Assembly (NCBI GenBank): GCA_963824345.1
Contig: CAWGOZ010000004.1
Span: 124,001 to 188,000, forward strand
Direction of reading: 5' to 3'
Length of the DNA stretch: 64,000 nucleotides
Origin: Palsa-89 sp963824345
GTDB taxonomy: Bacteria > Acidobacteriota > Terriglobia > Bryobacterales > Bryobacteraceae
The translations under genes were made by a program, and so were the position numbers. The notes beneath the pieces were generated by a model. The model did no database searches. It was not told where the DNA came from and was given only the letters and a program-made list of their open reading frames with translations. Each line of letters begins with the position of its first letter. Positions within the stretch are counted from its first letter, which is position 1. Of this stretch, positions 18,231 through 29,381 are shown piece by piece.

Positions 18231-18921
18231 CGTGCGCGGCGGCCGGCGGAGCAGCTGGCAACAGCAGCACCGTCGAACGTGCGGGAACGCCGTGAATCCT
18301 GGTTCCGGCCGGCAACTCGATCGCGTTTCGATAGAGATAGGGATGCGCAAACTTCGCGCTGTAATGTTCAAACCACAGCAGCGGCTCGATGCTTCCGTCG
18401 GGCAACTCCGCTGTGATCTGAAAAGCCGCATCTTCGGGCACGGTCTTGGGCAGGAGGCCGTCCAGCAAGAAGTCCTTGGGAAGCTGGAACTCGCCGCTCA
18501 CAGCGATGGACCCGTGTGAAGGAGTAACCGGCGGATGTTCGTCAAACTTCGGATCCGGCGCTAGATCTTTCGCCTCGCCTTCCGGCACGCCGCCGCCAAC
18601 CCAGCTGACAATAAGTTCGAGTTGCTCGGGTGTGAGCGCTTTATCGTTGCGAAAATCGCCGAAGCCTTTCACCGCGCCCCAGGGCGGCATCCGCCGCTCC
18701 AGAACTTCTTCTTTGATGGCGACGGCCCAAGGGCGGGCCAGCGCGTAGGTCATCAACGAAAAGGCCTGACCTCCATCGTGGTGGCAGGATGCGCAGCGCT
18801 CGTAGACGATGCGCGAGATTTCGCGATCCCAGGTGATGGCAGTGGTGATGATGTCGTGGGCGGCTGCCGCGCAACTGGCGGCGAGGGTGAGGCCGATGAT
18901 GAGGGTAAAACGGCGCCTCAT
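18214..18921 (-). CDS. exported cytochrome c-like protein
   Basis: A 235-residue protein starting at the ATG at 18921; the longer frame to 19215 is antisense to the neighbouring methyltransferase. A signal peptide (FTLIIGLTLAASCAAAAH) is followed by a haem c attachment site CASCHH in IVYERCASCHHDGG. A methionine-containing segment RRMPPWGAVKGFGDF supplies a possible second axial ligand, and TPEQLELIVSWVGGG is a typical end of a small cytochrome c domain. The C-terminal 110 residues are beta-rich and unassigned. Related proteins occur as cytochrome modules beside copper-type monooxygenase-like domains in Acidobacteria. Convergent with the metal-binding protein, which may be functionally related. 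Confidence 0.75.
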   Translation of the reverse strand: MRRRFTLIIGLTLAASCAAAAHDIITTAITWDREISRIVYERCASCHHDGGQAFSLMTYALARPWAVAIKEEVLERRMPPWGAVKGFGDFRNDKALTPEQLELIVSWVGGGVPEGEAKDLAPDPKFDEHPPVTPSHGSIAVSGEFQLPKDFLLDGLLPKTVPEDAAFQITAELPDGSIEPLLWFEHYSAKFAHPYLYRNAIELPAGTRIHGVPARSTVLLLPAAPPAAAHAIPTP

Positions 18922-18943
18922 GGCTGTATGATACAACGCCAGT

Positions 18944-19633
18944 ATGTCAGTCAACCGCCGCTTCCTACTTGCATTTTGTAGCGCGGGCCTCTTGCTGGGC
19001 CAGGGCGAGCATCCGGTCACGGGCCGGAAAATCGCGGGCGTGATGGGGGTGCAGGGCGCGGACTGGTTGAATCGGCCCGAGCGCGAGAAAGAAGAAAATC
19101 CGGAAGGCGCTCTGGATGCGATCGCGATTCGACCCGGCATGGTTGTGGCCGACGTCGGCGCGGGAACGGGGTATATGTCGTTACGGCTGGCCAAGCGCGT
19201 GGGACCATCAGGCAAGGTCTACGCGAACGACATTCAGCCCGGGATGCTGCGGCGCCTGCGCGAGAATGCGGCCAAGGCTGGGATCGCAAACATCGAGACG
19301 GTGCAGGGCGAGGAGGCCGATCCAAAACTTCCGCCAGGGAGCCTGGATCTGGTGCTGCTGGTAGATGTCTATCACGAATTCTCGAAGCCGCGGCAAATGA
19401 TCGACAAAATTCGCGAGGCGCTGAAACCGGACGGGCGGCTGGTGCTGCTGGAATATCGCAAGGAAGATCCGAGCGTTCCGATCCGCGAGGAGCACAAGAT
19501 GACAGTGGCTGAAGTGAAGGCGGAGCTGGAGCCGCAGGGGTTGGTGCTGAGTAAAGTGATCGAGAAGCTGCCGCGGCAGCATATTTTGATATTGACGAAA
19601 GCAACCGCGTCAAGGGCAGCCGCCGGTCACTAA
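18944..19633 (+). CDS. exported class I SAM-dependent methyltransferase
   Basis: A 229-residue protein with a Rossmann-like methyltransferase core: motif I VVADVGAGTGYMSL, motif II region GKVYANDIQPGML, and LDLVLLVDVYHEF after motif IV. Odd for an enzyme that needs SAM, the first 20 residues (FLLAFCSAGLLLGQGEHPV) look like a signal peptide; several acidobacterial homologues share this feature, and it may instead be a membrane anchor. Substrate unknown. The gene ends 6 bases from the convergent fdsD. Confidence 0.78.
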   Translation: MSVNRRFLLAFCSAGLLLGQGEHPVTGRKIAGVMGVQGADWLNRPEREKEENPEGALDAIAIRPGMVVADVGAGTGYMSLRLAKRVGPSGKVYANDIQPGMLRRLRENAAKAGIANIETVQGEEADPKLPPGSLDLVLLVDVYHEFSKPRQMIDKIREALKPDGRLVLLEYRKEDPSVPIREEHKMTVAEVKAELEPQGLVLSKVIEKLPRQHILILTKATASRAAAGH

Positions 19634-19638
19634 CGCCG

Positions 19639-19845
19639 CTACTGCAGGCGCTTAACCGCTTCGAGAGCCAGTTCGTGCAATCCACTGCCGCCGTGAGCAA
19701 CGTAGTCGATAATCTGATCGCGCATGCGGCGCTCCCAAAACTTCTGGAAGTGATCGGTGACGCCGGCGACCGCTTCGTCGTGCGGATAGCCGGCGAAAAA
19801 CAGGGCGATCTGGTTCGCCCGGTGCACCATGCTATCGGACTTCAT
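19639..19845 (-). CDS. fdsD: formate dehydrogenase delta subunit
   Basis: A 68-residue protein with the whole FdsD pattern: VHRANQIALFFAGYPHDEAV, FWERRMRDQI and HGGSGLHELALEAV. FdsD is a small accessory protein of NAD-dependent molybdenum formate dehydrogenases, needed for a mature or stable complex. Start may be the ATG at 19845 or five codons later at MVHRA. It overlaps the end of fdsA by 14 bases and is the last gene of the fds operon. Confidence 0.85.
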   Translation of the reverse strand: MKSDSMVHRANQIALFFAGYPHDEAVAGVTDHFQKFWERRMRDQIIDYVAHGGSGLHELALEAVKRLQ

Positions 19846-22643
19846 GCTCTATCTGCGTGGTCTTGCGGCGTGTCTCCAGATAGTGCTCCTGCCAATCCGA
19901 CATGCGTTTGGCCAGACACACTTCCACCGCGGTTACCTTGTACTCCGGGCAACCGGTGGCCCAATCCTCAAACTCGGTCGTGACCACGTTGGCGCCGGTG
20001 AAACCGTGATGGAACGTGGTGTAAACGACGCCCGGCTGCATGCGCTCCGAGATGCGGGCGTGCAAAGTGGTTTGGCCGGCGCGGCTGGTGAGCGAAACGC
20101 GGTCGCCTTCGCGGATGCCGCGATTCTCGGCGTCCCAGGGATGAATCTCGAGGAGATCTTCGGGGTGCCACACGTTGTTTTCGGTGCGCGAGGTCTGCGC
20201 GCCGACGTTGTACTGAGTGAGAATGCGGCCAGTGGTCAGGATCAAAGGGAAGCGGCCGGTGGTGCGCTCGTCGGTAGGAATGAATTCGGTGATCATGAAA
20301 CGGCCCTTGCCGCGCACGAATCCGCCGATGTGCATTACCGGCGTGCCTGCGGGAGCCTTTTCGTTGCAGGGCCATTGAATGCTGCCGAGCTGGTCGATCT
20401 TGTCGAAGCTGACACCCGCGAAAGTCGGCGTGAGTCGGGCGATCTCATCCATAATTTCCGATGGATGCTGGTACGGCATGGGGTAGCCAAGAGCCGCCGA
20501 CAACGCGATCGTAATCTCCCAATCCTGCTTGCCCGCCAAAGGAGGAATCGCTTTGCGCACGCGGCTGATGCGGCGTTCGGCGTTGGTAAATGTCCCGTCT
20601 TTTTCCAGGAAGGAAGAGCCGGGGAAGAAGACGTGCGCGTAGCTGGCCGTCTCGTTCAGGAAAAGATCCTGGACCACTACGCATTCCATGGCGGCCAATC
20701 CGGCGGTGACGTGCTGGGTGTTGGGATCGGACTGGACGACGTCCTCGCCTTCAATGTAGATGCCTTTGAAGGTGCCCTCGGTGGCGGCGTCCAGCATGTT
20801 GGAGATGCGCAACCCCGGTTCGTTTTGCAGCGGAACGTGCCAGGCTTGTTCGAACAGATGACGCGCGGTGTCGTCGGAGACATGCCGGTATCCGGAAAAT
20901 TCGTGCGGGAACGATCCCATGTCGCAGGCGCCCTGCACGTTGTTCTGCCCGCGCAGCGGATTCACGCCCACGCCGGGTTTGCCGAGGTTGCCGGTAGCCA
21001 TGGCGAGGTTGGCCATGCCCATCACCATGGTGGATCCCTGGCTGTGCTCGGTAACACCGAGACCGTAGTAGATCGCGGCATTACCGCCGGTGGCATAGAG
21101 ACGGGCCGCGGCGCGCAGGTCGGCGGACGGGACTCCGCTGCTGGCTTCCGTGGCTTCGGGAGAATTGCGCTCTTCGGCGATAAATTTGCGCCATTGCTCG
21201 AAGGCTGCTGGATCGCAGCGCTCTTTTACGAACGGTTCGTCCACCAAGCCCTCGGTCACAATCACATGCGCCATGGCATTGACCACGGCGACGTTCGCTC
21301 CGGGCAATAGTGGCAAGTGGTAATCCGCTTTTACGTGCGGGCTCTTGACCAAGTCGATGCGGCGCGGATCCACAACGATTAACCGCGCGCCCTCGCGCAG
21401 GCGCCGCTTCATGTGGGACGCGAACACGGGATGGGCGTCGGTAGGGTTGGCGCCGATCACCATAATGACGTCGGTGTCGTCGATAGAATCGAAGTCCTGC
21501 GTTCCAGCCGAAGTTCCGAACGTTGACTTCAAGCCGTAGCCGGTAGGTGAATGACAAACGCGGGCGCAGGTGTCCACGTTGTTGTTTCCGAACGCCGCGC
21601 GGATCATCTTCTGCACCACGTAGGTTTCTTCGTTAGTGCAGCGCGAGGAGGTGATGCCGCCGATGGAGTCACGCCCGTACTTGGCCTGGATGCGCTTGAA
21701 CTCGCCGGCTGCGTAGTTAATGGCTTCGTCCCAGGTGACCTCGCGCCAGGGGTCGGTAATTTTGGCGCGAATCATGGGCTTGGTAATGCGGTCCTTATGG
21801 GTGGCGTAGCCCCATGCGAATCGGCCCTTGACGCACGAATGTCCGTGATTGGCTTTGCCGTCCTTATAGGGGGTCATGCGGACCACTTCCGCGCCCTGCA
21901 GCTCGGCCTTGAACGCGCAGCCCACGCCGCAATAGGCGCAGGTGGTGACGACGCTATGCTCCGGCTGGCCTTTGGCGATGATGGTCTTTTCGGTCAATGT
22001 GGCGGTGGGGCAGGCCTGCACGCACGCTCCGCAAGAGACACACTCGGAATCCAGAAAATTGGTGGGACCGGACGCCACCTTGGACGCGAAGCCGCGGCCC
22101 TGGATGGTGAGCGCGAAGGTGCCCTGTACTTCTTCGCAAGCCCGCACGCAGCGCGAGCACACGATGCACTTGGAAGCTTCGAAGGTAAAGTACGGGTTCG
22201 ACTCGTCCTTGGGGGCCTTCAGATGATTCTGCCCTTCGTAGCCGTAGCGGACTTCGCGCAATCCGACTACGCCCGCCATATCCTGTAATTCGCAATCGCC
22301 GTTGGCGGCGCAGGTCAGGCAATCCAGGGGATGATCCGAGATGTACAACTCCATGACGCCGCGCCGTAGCTTCGCGAGCTTCGGCGATTGGGTTCGCACG
22401 CGCATGCCGGGCTCGGCCGGAGTGGTGCAGGAAGCGGGCGTGCCGCGGCGGCCTTCGATCTCGACCAGGCACAGGCGGCACGATCCGAACGGCTGCATGT
22501 TGTCGGTGGCGCACAGCTTCGGCACCGGGATACCGGCCTCGACCGCGGCGCGCATCACCGAAGTACCCTGCGGCACCGTAACTGGGGCGCCGTCGATCTC
22601 GAGCGTGACCAGTGTTTCGGCGATTCGCGCGGGAGTGCCGTAA

Positions 22644-22666
<23 letters not shown>
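19832..22666 (-). CDS. fdsA: NAD-dependent formate dehydrogenase, molybdenum catalytic subunit
   Basis: A 944-residue catalytic subunit that oxidises formate to CO2 at a bis-MGD molybdenum centre. Order of domains: an N-terminal 2Fe-2S ferredoxin domain (FGSCRLCLVEI), a His-Cys3 cluster region, two 4Fe-4S motifs (CIVCSRCVRAC, CVSCGACVQACP), then the FdhF-type core starting with CAYCGVGC. The molybdenum ligand is a Cys in RVCHSPTGYG, so it is not a selenoprotein. The C-terminal domain closes with GFTGANVVTTEF. The ATG at 22666 is preferred to the one at 22720, because a purine-rich RBS (gagag) precedes it and ferredoxin-domain homology starts shortly after. Overlaps fdsB by 23 bases. Confidence 0.92.
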
Positions 22667-24256
<1,590 letters not shown>

Positions 24257-24260
<4 letters not shown>

Positions 24261-24736
24261 TGCGCCCTCCGCGAGCTGTCGATCAAGAAGTCAGCGATGG
24301 TTGGAGAGACTCGGCCATAGGGCTCGCCATCCAGCATGACCGCAGGCGAGAGGGCGCAATTTCCAAGACAGAACACTTGTTCGACGGTGAGGCTCTGGTC
24401 CGGCGTTGTCTCGCCGAGTTGCACCCCCGCTCGCTTCTCGACGTGAGCGATCAACGCATCGCAGCCCATGGACTGGCAGGACTCCCCGCGGCAAATTTTC
24501 AACACATGCCTTCCAGGAGCCGCGTGGCGAAAATCGTGATAGAAACTGATGACGCCGTGCACCTCGGCGTGCGAAATATTCAGAGCGCCGGCGATCAGGG
24601 GCGTGGCGTCGGGGTGGATATATCCGAACTCTTCCTGGATTGCATGCAAGATGGGCAGCAGAGCGCCGGGCAGGTGCTCCAGCTCCCGAATCCGGGCTTG
24701 GGCCCGGTCCGCATCCCAGGCTTGTATGTTGCTCAT
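24257..24736 (-). CDS. fdsG: NAD-dependent formate dehydrogenase, NuoE-like 2Fe-2S subunit
   Basis: A 159-residue thioredoxin-like 2Fe-2S subunit. The start is the ATG at 24736 (MSNIQAWD); the longer frame to 24847 adds an unrelated basic leader. Family signatures are ALLPILHAIQEEFGYI, EVHGVISFYHDF, and the four cluster cysteines in KICRGESCQSMGCD and FCLGNCALSPAVM. First gene of the operon fdsG-fdsB-fdsA-fdsD. A formyl-chaperone gene (fdsC/fdhD) is absent from the operon and must lie elsewhere. Confidence 0.9.
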
Positions 24737-24806
24737 GCTGAGTAATTTACCTGAACTTCCCGCGCACGGCTCGCGGTTAGATTTTATCACAATGGGGCAC
24801 GGGCGA

Positions 24807-25130
24807 TCATGCGGCTTTCGCGGAAAACGCCGCCAGGACATGGGCAAAGCGAGTTGCGCTTCGGGTCACGAAGGTGAACCCGGTTTGGTACTTGGGAGGC
24901 CCCCAGGAGGCGCCCTCGAAGACTTTGGCCGCCTCTGCAGGTGGCGGCGCCTCAAGGCTCTTCGCTGCAAAAAGCAAAACCGCGTTGATCTGTTCGTGCG
25001 TGACGCTGAATTCTTCCATGATTTCTTGCACGCCGAGGCCCGCGCTCAAGTTTTCGAAGACGGTGGAAACTGGCATGCGCGTGTTTTTGAAGACACACGC
25101 GCCGCTGCGCTTGCCGGGGACGCTCTCCAC
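24807..25130 (-). CDS. DUF433-domain protein (possible antitoxin)
   Basis: A 107-residue protein. Residues 10-60 form a DUF433 winged-helix domain (GACVFKNTRMPVSTVFENLS, GVQEIMEEFSVTHEQINAVL). DUF433 proteins often serve as antitoxins of PIN-type VapC toxins; no toxin gene lies next to this one. The last 35 residues (YQTGFTFVTRSATRFAHVLA) are outside the domain. It is divergently placed from nothing obvious; upstream is a 630-base gene-poor stretch. Confidence 0.65.
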   Translation of the reverse strand: MESVPGKRSGACVFKNTRMPVSTVFENLSAGLGVQEIMEEFSVTHEQINAVLLFAAKSLEAPPPAEAAKVFEGASWGPPKYQTGFTFVTRSATRFAHVLAAFSAKAA

Positions 25131-25764
25131 AGCTTACGCTCCGTTTCCCCCGCCCTGCTTCGATCAGGTCAGGGCCTGGATACCAGCCCGGGCACCACGG
25201 TATCGCTGCGCGGCGGAACGAATCCCACTTTGCTCAACAACTCAAACGCTGACTCAGGGGTAAAAACTCTCCCCAGACGGACAGAAATCCCGACTCGCTG
25301 GGGACTCTGAATTCCGATGCCCGAGTTGTGATTCACGAAGGATGGACAGTGTGCACAGCACGGCTGAGGACAGCGAAGTCCTGGAGTGTGGAGACTGCAG
25401 ACGAGTATACGAGGTTAAGTATCAGCCAGACGGACCGGCGCGGCTGGTTTCGGTTTAGATAAACTCAGACTCGTACGGGCATCACCAAATCAGGCCGAAA
25501 TGAGCCATCTTTGCCAATCCCGACTTCGCCGCGTCTGTCACGGCCAGTTCTGGCAGGCACAACGCCATGCATCTGATTCGGGCCCCGTTTGCAAGTTGTG
25601 GAACACGGACGCACTGAAATCCATGTGCCGCACTGGGACGGTATCGAGCAGCCACATGGCTTCGTGCACGAGTTGCGGTCGCGTAGTCTATGAGTTCCGA
25701 GGGTCGCTAACTTTCAACGGAATTCCGGGCATCCTCCGGGGATGATTTTCTGTAGGCTGGTCTT
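25131..25764. other. gene-poor intergenic stretch
   Basis: About 630 bases between the DUF433 gene and the LigD-type polymerase gene. Short open frames exist (for example 25500-25745, plus strand) but have no domain, no clear ribosome binding site and an odd composition rich in Cys, Ser and Arg. No tRNA, terminator hairpin or repeat stands out. It may contain the promoter of the polymerase gene near its right end. Confidence 0.5.
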
Positions 25765-27072
25765 GTGGCCAAGCAAGAGGCGAGTGAGCTACTTTCCATC
25801 GCGGGGCGAGAGGTCCGGATCACGCACCCCGAGAAACAGTATTTCTCAAAACAAGTCAAACTTTCGAAGCTTGATCTGGTTCGGTATTACCTGTCAGTCG
25901 CTGACGGAGCTGTCGGTGGAATCAGGGATCGGCCGCTAGTGCTCAAAAGGTTCGTTCACGGAGCTGAAGGCGAGGCGTTCTACCAGAAGCGCGCTCCGTC
26001 CGACCATCCTGCCTGGCTTCGCACGGTTACGCTGGCTTTTCCCTCCGGCCGAACGGCGGAAGAACTGGTCGTGGACGATGCTGCCGGGCTCGCCTGGATT
26101 GTGAATCTGGGATGCATTGAATTGCACCCTCATCCGATTCGATCGGCTGATCTGGATCATCCCGATGAGCTGCGCGTCGATCTTGACCCGGGACCGGGCG
26201 TAACTTGGAACGACGTTCGAACCGTCAGTCTGGAGGTGAAGGCATTCCTTGAGGAAATGGGACTGCGCGGCTGGCCGAAGACCAGCGGCTCACGTGGAAT
26301 GCATATTTATGCTCGAATAGACCGGCGCTGGAACTTCGCCGAAGTTCGACGCGCCGCCGTAGCGCTATCGCGGGCGGTGGAGCGCCGCATTCCCGCGCTG
26401 GCCAGTTCCAAGTGGTGGAAGGAGGAACGCCACGGAGTATTCCTCGACTATAACCAGAACGCAAAGGATCGGACTACCTGCTCTGCGTATTCGGTGCGGC
26501 CCCTACCCGACGCACGCGTTTCCACGCCGCTCTACTGGGACGAAGTTCCAGACTGCGACCCGGCCGATTTCACGGTCCTGACGGTTCCCGCGCGATTCGC
26601 GAAGCTGGGCGACCCGCACGCGGGCATGAATGAAGGCCCAGGCTCATTGGAGAAGCTGCTGGAGTTGGCGGCAACCGATGAATCCGCCGGACTCGGAGAT
26701 GCGCCGTGGCCGCCGCACTTTCGCAAAATGGATGGCGAGAGGCCACGTGTCGCGCCTTCCCGCGCGAAATCGCCAGTACGGAGCAAGATGCCGCTCATCG
26801 TAGTGGCCAACTCTCCTGACAAAGAGGCCGCACTCGGAGGGCTCGAACGCTGGAAATCGAAACACCCTTCGGCAGCGGCGCTGCTGGCCGTCGATGACGT
26901 ATTGATCGACTCGATGCGGGGCCGTTCCTCAACGTGGACTCGCATTCGCGTCAATTTGAGACACGTTCCCGAATCGATGCAGCCGGCACAGGAGACGCCC
27001 GATCCCGACGACGACCCCACGCGTGAGTGGCGCAATATGCGAGCCGCAAAGCGACCGTCAAAACGGCCCTAG
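25765..27072 (+). CDS. LigD-type DNA repair polymerase (archaeo-eukaryotic primase fold)
   Basis: A 435-residue stand-alone polymerase domain of the LigD family, which fills gaps and adds ribonucleotides at double-strand breaks during non-homologous end joining. It begins with GTG at 25765. Seen are the family block GREVRITHPEKQYF, the metal-binding LRVDLDPGPGV (D-x-D), the LHPHPIR segment, and KTSGSRGMHIYARI. The C-terminal part has ALGGLERWKSKHP and DSMRGRSSTWTRIRVNL, as in actinobacterial homologues. No nuclease or ligase domain is fused. The ATP-dependent ligase is the convergent neighbour with a four-base overlap; no Ku gene is in the window. Confidence 0.88.
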   Translation: MAKQEASELLSIAGREVRITHPEKQYFSKQVKLSKLDLVRYYLSVADGAVGGIRDRPLVLKRFVHGAEGEAFYQKRAPSDHPAWLRTVTLAFPSGRTAEELVVDDAAGLAWIVNLGCIELHPHPIRSADLDHPDELRVDLDPGPGVTWNDVRTVSLEVKAFLEEMGLRGWPKTSGSRGMHIYARIDRRWNFAEVRRAAVALSRAVERRIPALASSKWWKEERHGVFLDYNQNAKDRTTCSAYSVRPLPDARVSTPLYWDEVPDCDPADFTVLTVPARFAKLGDPHAGMNEGPGSLEKLLELAATDESAGLGDAPWPPHFRKMDGERPRVAPSRAKSPVRSKMPLIVVANSPDKEAALGGLERWKSKHPSAAALLAVDDVLIDSMRGRSSTWTRIRVNLRHVPESMQPAQETPDPDDDPTREWRNMRAAKRPSKRP

Positions 27073-28145
27073 CGGCCGCTCATGAAGATCGACGCCAATT
27101 CGTGAGGCGGAACCACTTCGAGTTGCGCGTAGGTGCAGTCGCTCGGCTTCTTGTCCGACCTCCATCTTCGAAAGTGCGCCATGTGCCGGAAGCGTGCGCC
27201 TTGCATATGTTCGTAGGTTACTTCCACCACCAGCTCGGCACGCACCGGCTCCCAGGAAAGATCCTTACCTTGACTCCACCGGCTCATTCCGCCGGGCATG
27301 CGTTGTCCCGCTTCGCCTTTGCCGGCCCAATCCCTCCAAGGATGATCGGCGAGCGCATTCTCGCGATAGGGCGCCAAGAAATTCAACAGATCCCGCCGCA
27401 TCTGCTGAGTGAAGCTTGCACAAACACCGACATGCTGCAACGCGCCGTCATCGCCGAAGAGGCCGAGCAGCAACGAACCGACTGCTGTTTTTTCGCCCTT
27501 CTTGTACCAGCGAAATCCCGCCACCACGCAATCGCAGTCACGCTCGTGCTTGACTTTGAACATGACCCGCTTGTCCGATTCGTAGAGGCCCGCCGCCGGC
27601 TTGGCCATCACGCCATCCAGACCAGCGCCTTCAAAGCGCCGAAACCAATCGGCCGCAACGTTCCGATCCTCAGTGGCCGGAGTCACATGCAGAGGTGGAG
27701 CAGCCGACCGAAACATGGATATCAGTGTTTGGCGCCGTTTGCGAAAAGGCTCGGCCCTCAAGTCCGTGCCATCCTCGCAAAGCACATCGAAAAGGACGAC
27801 GGAAGCAGGAGTCTGCTCGGAAAGCAGCTTCACTCGCGAGGCCGCTGGATGAAGCCTAAGCTGCAGCGCATCGAAATCGAGTGCGCCGTTTCTGGCGATG
27901 ACGATCTCGCCGTCCAACGCGCAACGCTCAGGCAATTGGGCGAGCAACGGAGCGACCAGTTCGGGGAAGAAGCGGTTCAGCGGCTTCTCATCGCGGCTTT
28001 GGATCGTGAGTTCGTCATGATCGCGAAAAATCAGCGCGCGAAAACCATCCCATTTCGGCTCGAAGATCCAGCCTTCGCCTTCCGGCAGTGTACCGATACG
28101 CTTGGAAAGCATGGGAAGAATGGGAGGATTAACGGGAAGTCGCAC
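27069..28145 (-). CDS. ATP-dependent DNA ligase (LigC/LigD ligase-domain type)
   Basis: A 358-residue nucleotidyltransferase plus OB-fold ligase. The lysine that takes AMP is in FEPKWDGFRAL (K-x-D-G, motif I, about residue 31). Further motifs are SRDEKPLNRFFPEL (III), LDGEIVI (IIIa region), GVMAKPAAGLYES (IV) and MFKVKHERDCDCVV (V). Together with the polymerase gene next door it splits the usual LigD fusion protein in two. Role: sealing nicks in break repair, not replication. Confidence 0.88.
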   Translation of the reverse strand: MRLPVNPPILPMLSKRIGTLPEGEGWIFEPKWDGFRALIFRDHDELTIQSRDEKPLNRFFPELVAPLLAQLPERCALDGEIVIARNGALDFDALQLRLHPAASRVKLLSEQTPASVVLFDVLCEDGTDLRAEPFRKRRQTLISMFRSAAPPLHVTPATEDRNVAADWFRRFEGAGLDGVMAKPAAGLYESDKRVMFKVKHERDCDCVVAGFRWYKKGEKTAVGSLLLGLFGDDGALQHVGVCASFTQQMRRDLLNFLAPYRENALADHPWRDWAGKGEAGQRMPGGMSRWSQGKDLSWEPVRAELVVEVTYEHMQGARFRHMAHFRRWRSDKKPSDCTYAQLEVVPPHELASIFMSGR

Positions 28146-28449
28146 ATTCTCATCCTAATCTGTACGGCTCGTTCGATTCGCCCGACGGACCAGCCAAGTC
28201 GGCGCTCGATTCCAGATCACTTCTGAAGGGACTCCCACGGCACGATCCCTCTAGCAACAAAGTCAACCGCTGTAATGCTCGGTCCCGTAACTCCAAGGCG
28301 CTACGCTTTTCTTCCTTTGTGGTTGCCTTCAGCAGCTGCTCTCTGGCGCGCCGCGCAAGCTGGAGACTCGCGGCAATTTTGCGCGAATCCAGTTCTCACG
28401 CCGCGGCGCTGTTAGAATGAGTCCACCACGCGGGTCCGGAGCGGCGCTG

Positions 28450-29379
28450 ATGATTGAAGTCGAACAACTGCGGAAATCATATGGTGAGTTGATTGCCGTG
28501 GACGACGTGTCGTTCGCCGCGCATCCGGGAGAAATCTTCGGTCTGTTGGGGCCCAACGGCGCCGGCAAAACCACAACCATCGGCTGCATCTCCGGACTGC
28601 TTACACCGAGCGCCGGACGCGTGCAGGTGATGGGACACGACGTGGTCCGCGATGGCGCGGCCGCGAGGGCGAATCTCGGCGTGGTCCCACAAGAGATCGC
28701 GCTTTACGACGACCTTTCGGCGCACGAGAACCTCTCGTATTGGGGCGGAGCGCAAGGCATGCGCAATCCGAACTTGCGAGAGCGCATCCAGCAGGTCCTG
28801 GAGTTGACCGGGCTGCAAGACCGCGCCCAGGAGCCGGTGAAGCAGTTTAGCGGTGGAATGAAGCGGCGTCTCAATTTCGCGTGCGGCATTTTGCATTCGC
28901 CTAAAGTGCTGCTGCTCGACGAGCCGACGGTGGGCGTCGATCCCCAGAGCCGGGTACGGCTGCTCGATCTGGTGCGCGCCCAGGCGCATGCCGGAACCTG
29001 CGTGCTCTACACCACGCACTACATGGAGGAGGCCGAGGCGCTGTGCGACCGCCTGGCCATCATGGACCACGGAAAAATAATCGCGGCAGGCACGCTGCCG
29101 GAACTCCGGTCGATGCTGGCCGAGCGCGACCTGTTGCGGTTCACCGGTGTGTTCGCAGTGCAAGCCGCGCGCGCCGCGATGCAGCAGATCGATTCGATCG
29201 AGATCCTGCAAGGTGACGAAAGCCTGCTGTTGCTGTCACTCCCCGGCGCGTCCGAGAGGCTGCCGGCGATCTTCGCAGCCCTGGCCGGCGCGGGCGCCGA
29301 GATTCGCGGCACCACCCTCACGCAACCCAGCCTCGAGAGTCTCTTCATCAAGCTGACGGGCAAGGAGCTTCGGGAATAG
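28450..29379 (+). CDS. ABC transporter ATP-binding protein (drug/ABC-2 type)
   Basis: A 309-residue ATPase. Walker A LGPNGAGKTTTIG, signature FSGGMKRRLNFACG, Walker B VLLLDEPTVGVD and the H-loop TTHYMEEAE are all present, as in DrrA/CcmA-type ATPases. The ATG at 28450 is preferred over 28417, because the domain begins at once (IEVEQLRKSYGEL). The C-terminal 90 residues are the extra DrrA-type domain. It starts a three-gene operon with two ABC-2 permeases. Confidence 0.9.
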   Translation: MIEVEQLRKSYGELIAVDDVSFAAHPGEIFGLLGPNGAGKTTTIGCISGLLTPSAGRVQVMGHDVVRDGAAARANLGVVPQEIALYDDLSAHENLSYWGGAQGMRNPNLRERIQQVLELTGLQDRAQEPVKQFSGGMKRRLNFACGILHSPKVLLLDEPTVGVDPQSRVRLLDLVRAQAHAGTCVLYTTHYMEEAEALCDRLAIMDHGKIIAAGTLPELRSMLAERDLLRFTGVFAVQAARAAMQQIDSIEILQGDESLLLLSLPGASERLPAIFAALAGAGAEIRGTTLTQPSLESLFIKLTGKELRE

Positions 29380-29381
29380 CC

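Noticed and set aside
19829..21310. Plus-strand open frame of 493 codons
   Set aside because: Antisense to fdsA, whose cofactor motifs are unmistakable; high-GC codon bias creates long antisense frames.
21530..21560. Selenocysteine codon in formate dehydrogenase
   Set aside because: The molybdenum ligand position is a normal Cys codon in RVCHSPTGYG; no in-frame TGA occurs.
25500..25745. Short plus-strand frame of 81 codons
   Set aside because: No domain, no ribosome binding site, unusual amino-acid composition.
28150..28395. Minus-strand helical frame (ARRAREQLLKATTKEEKRSA) upstream of the DNA ligase
   Set aside because: It looks protein-like, but no ATG, GTG or TTG start with a ribosome binding site was found and it runs into the ligase start region; left unannotated.
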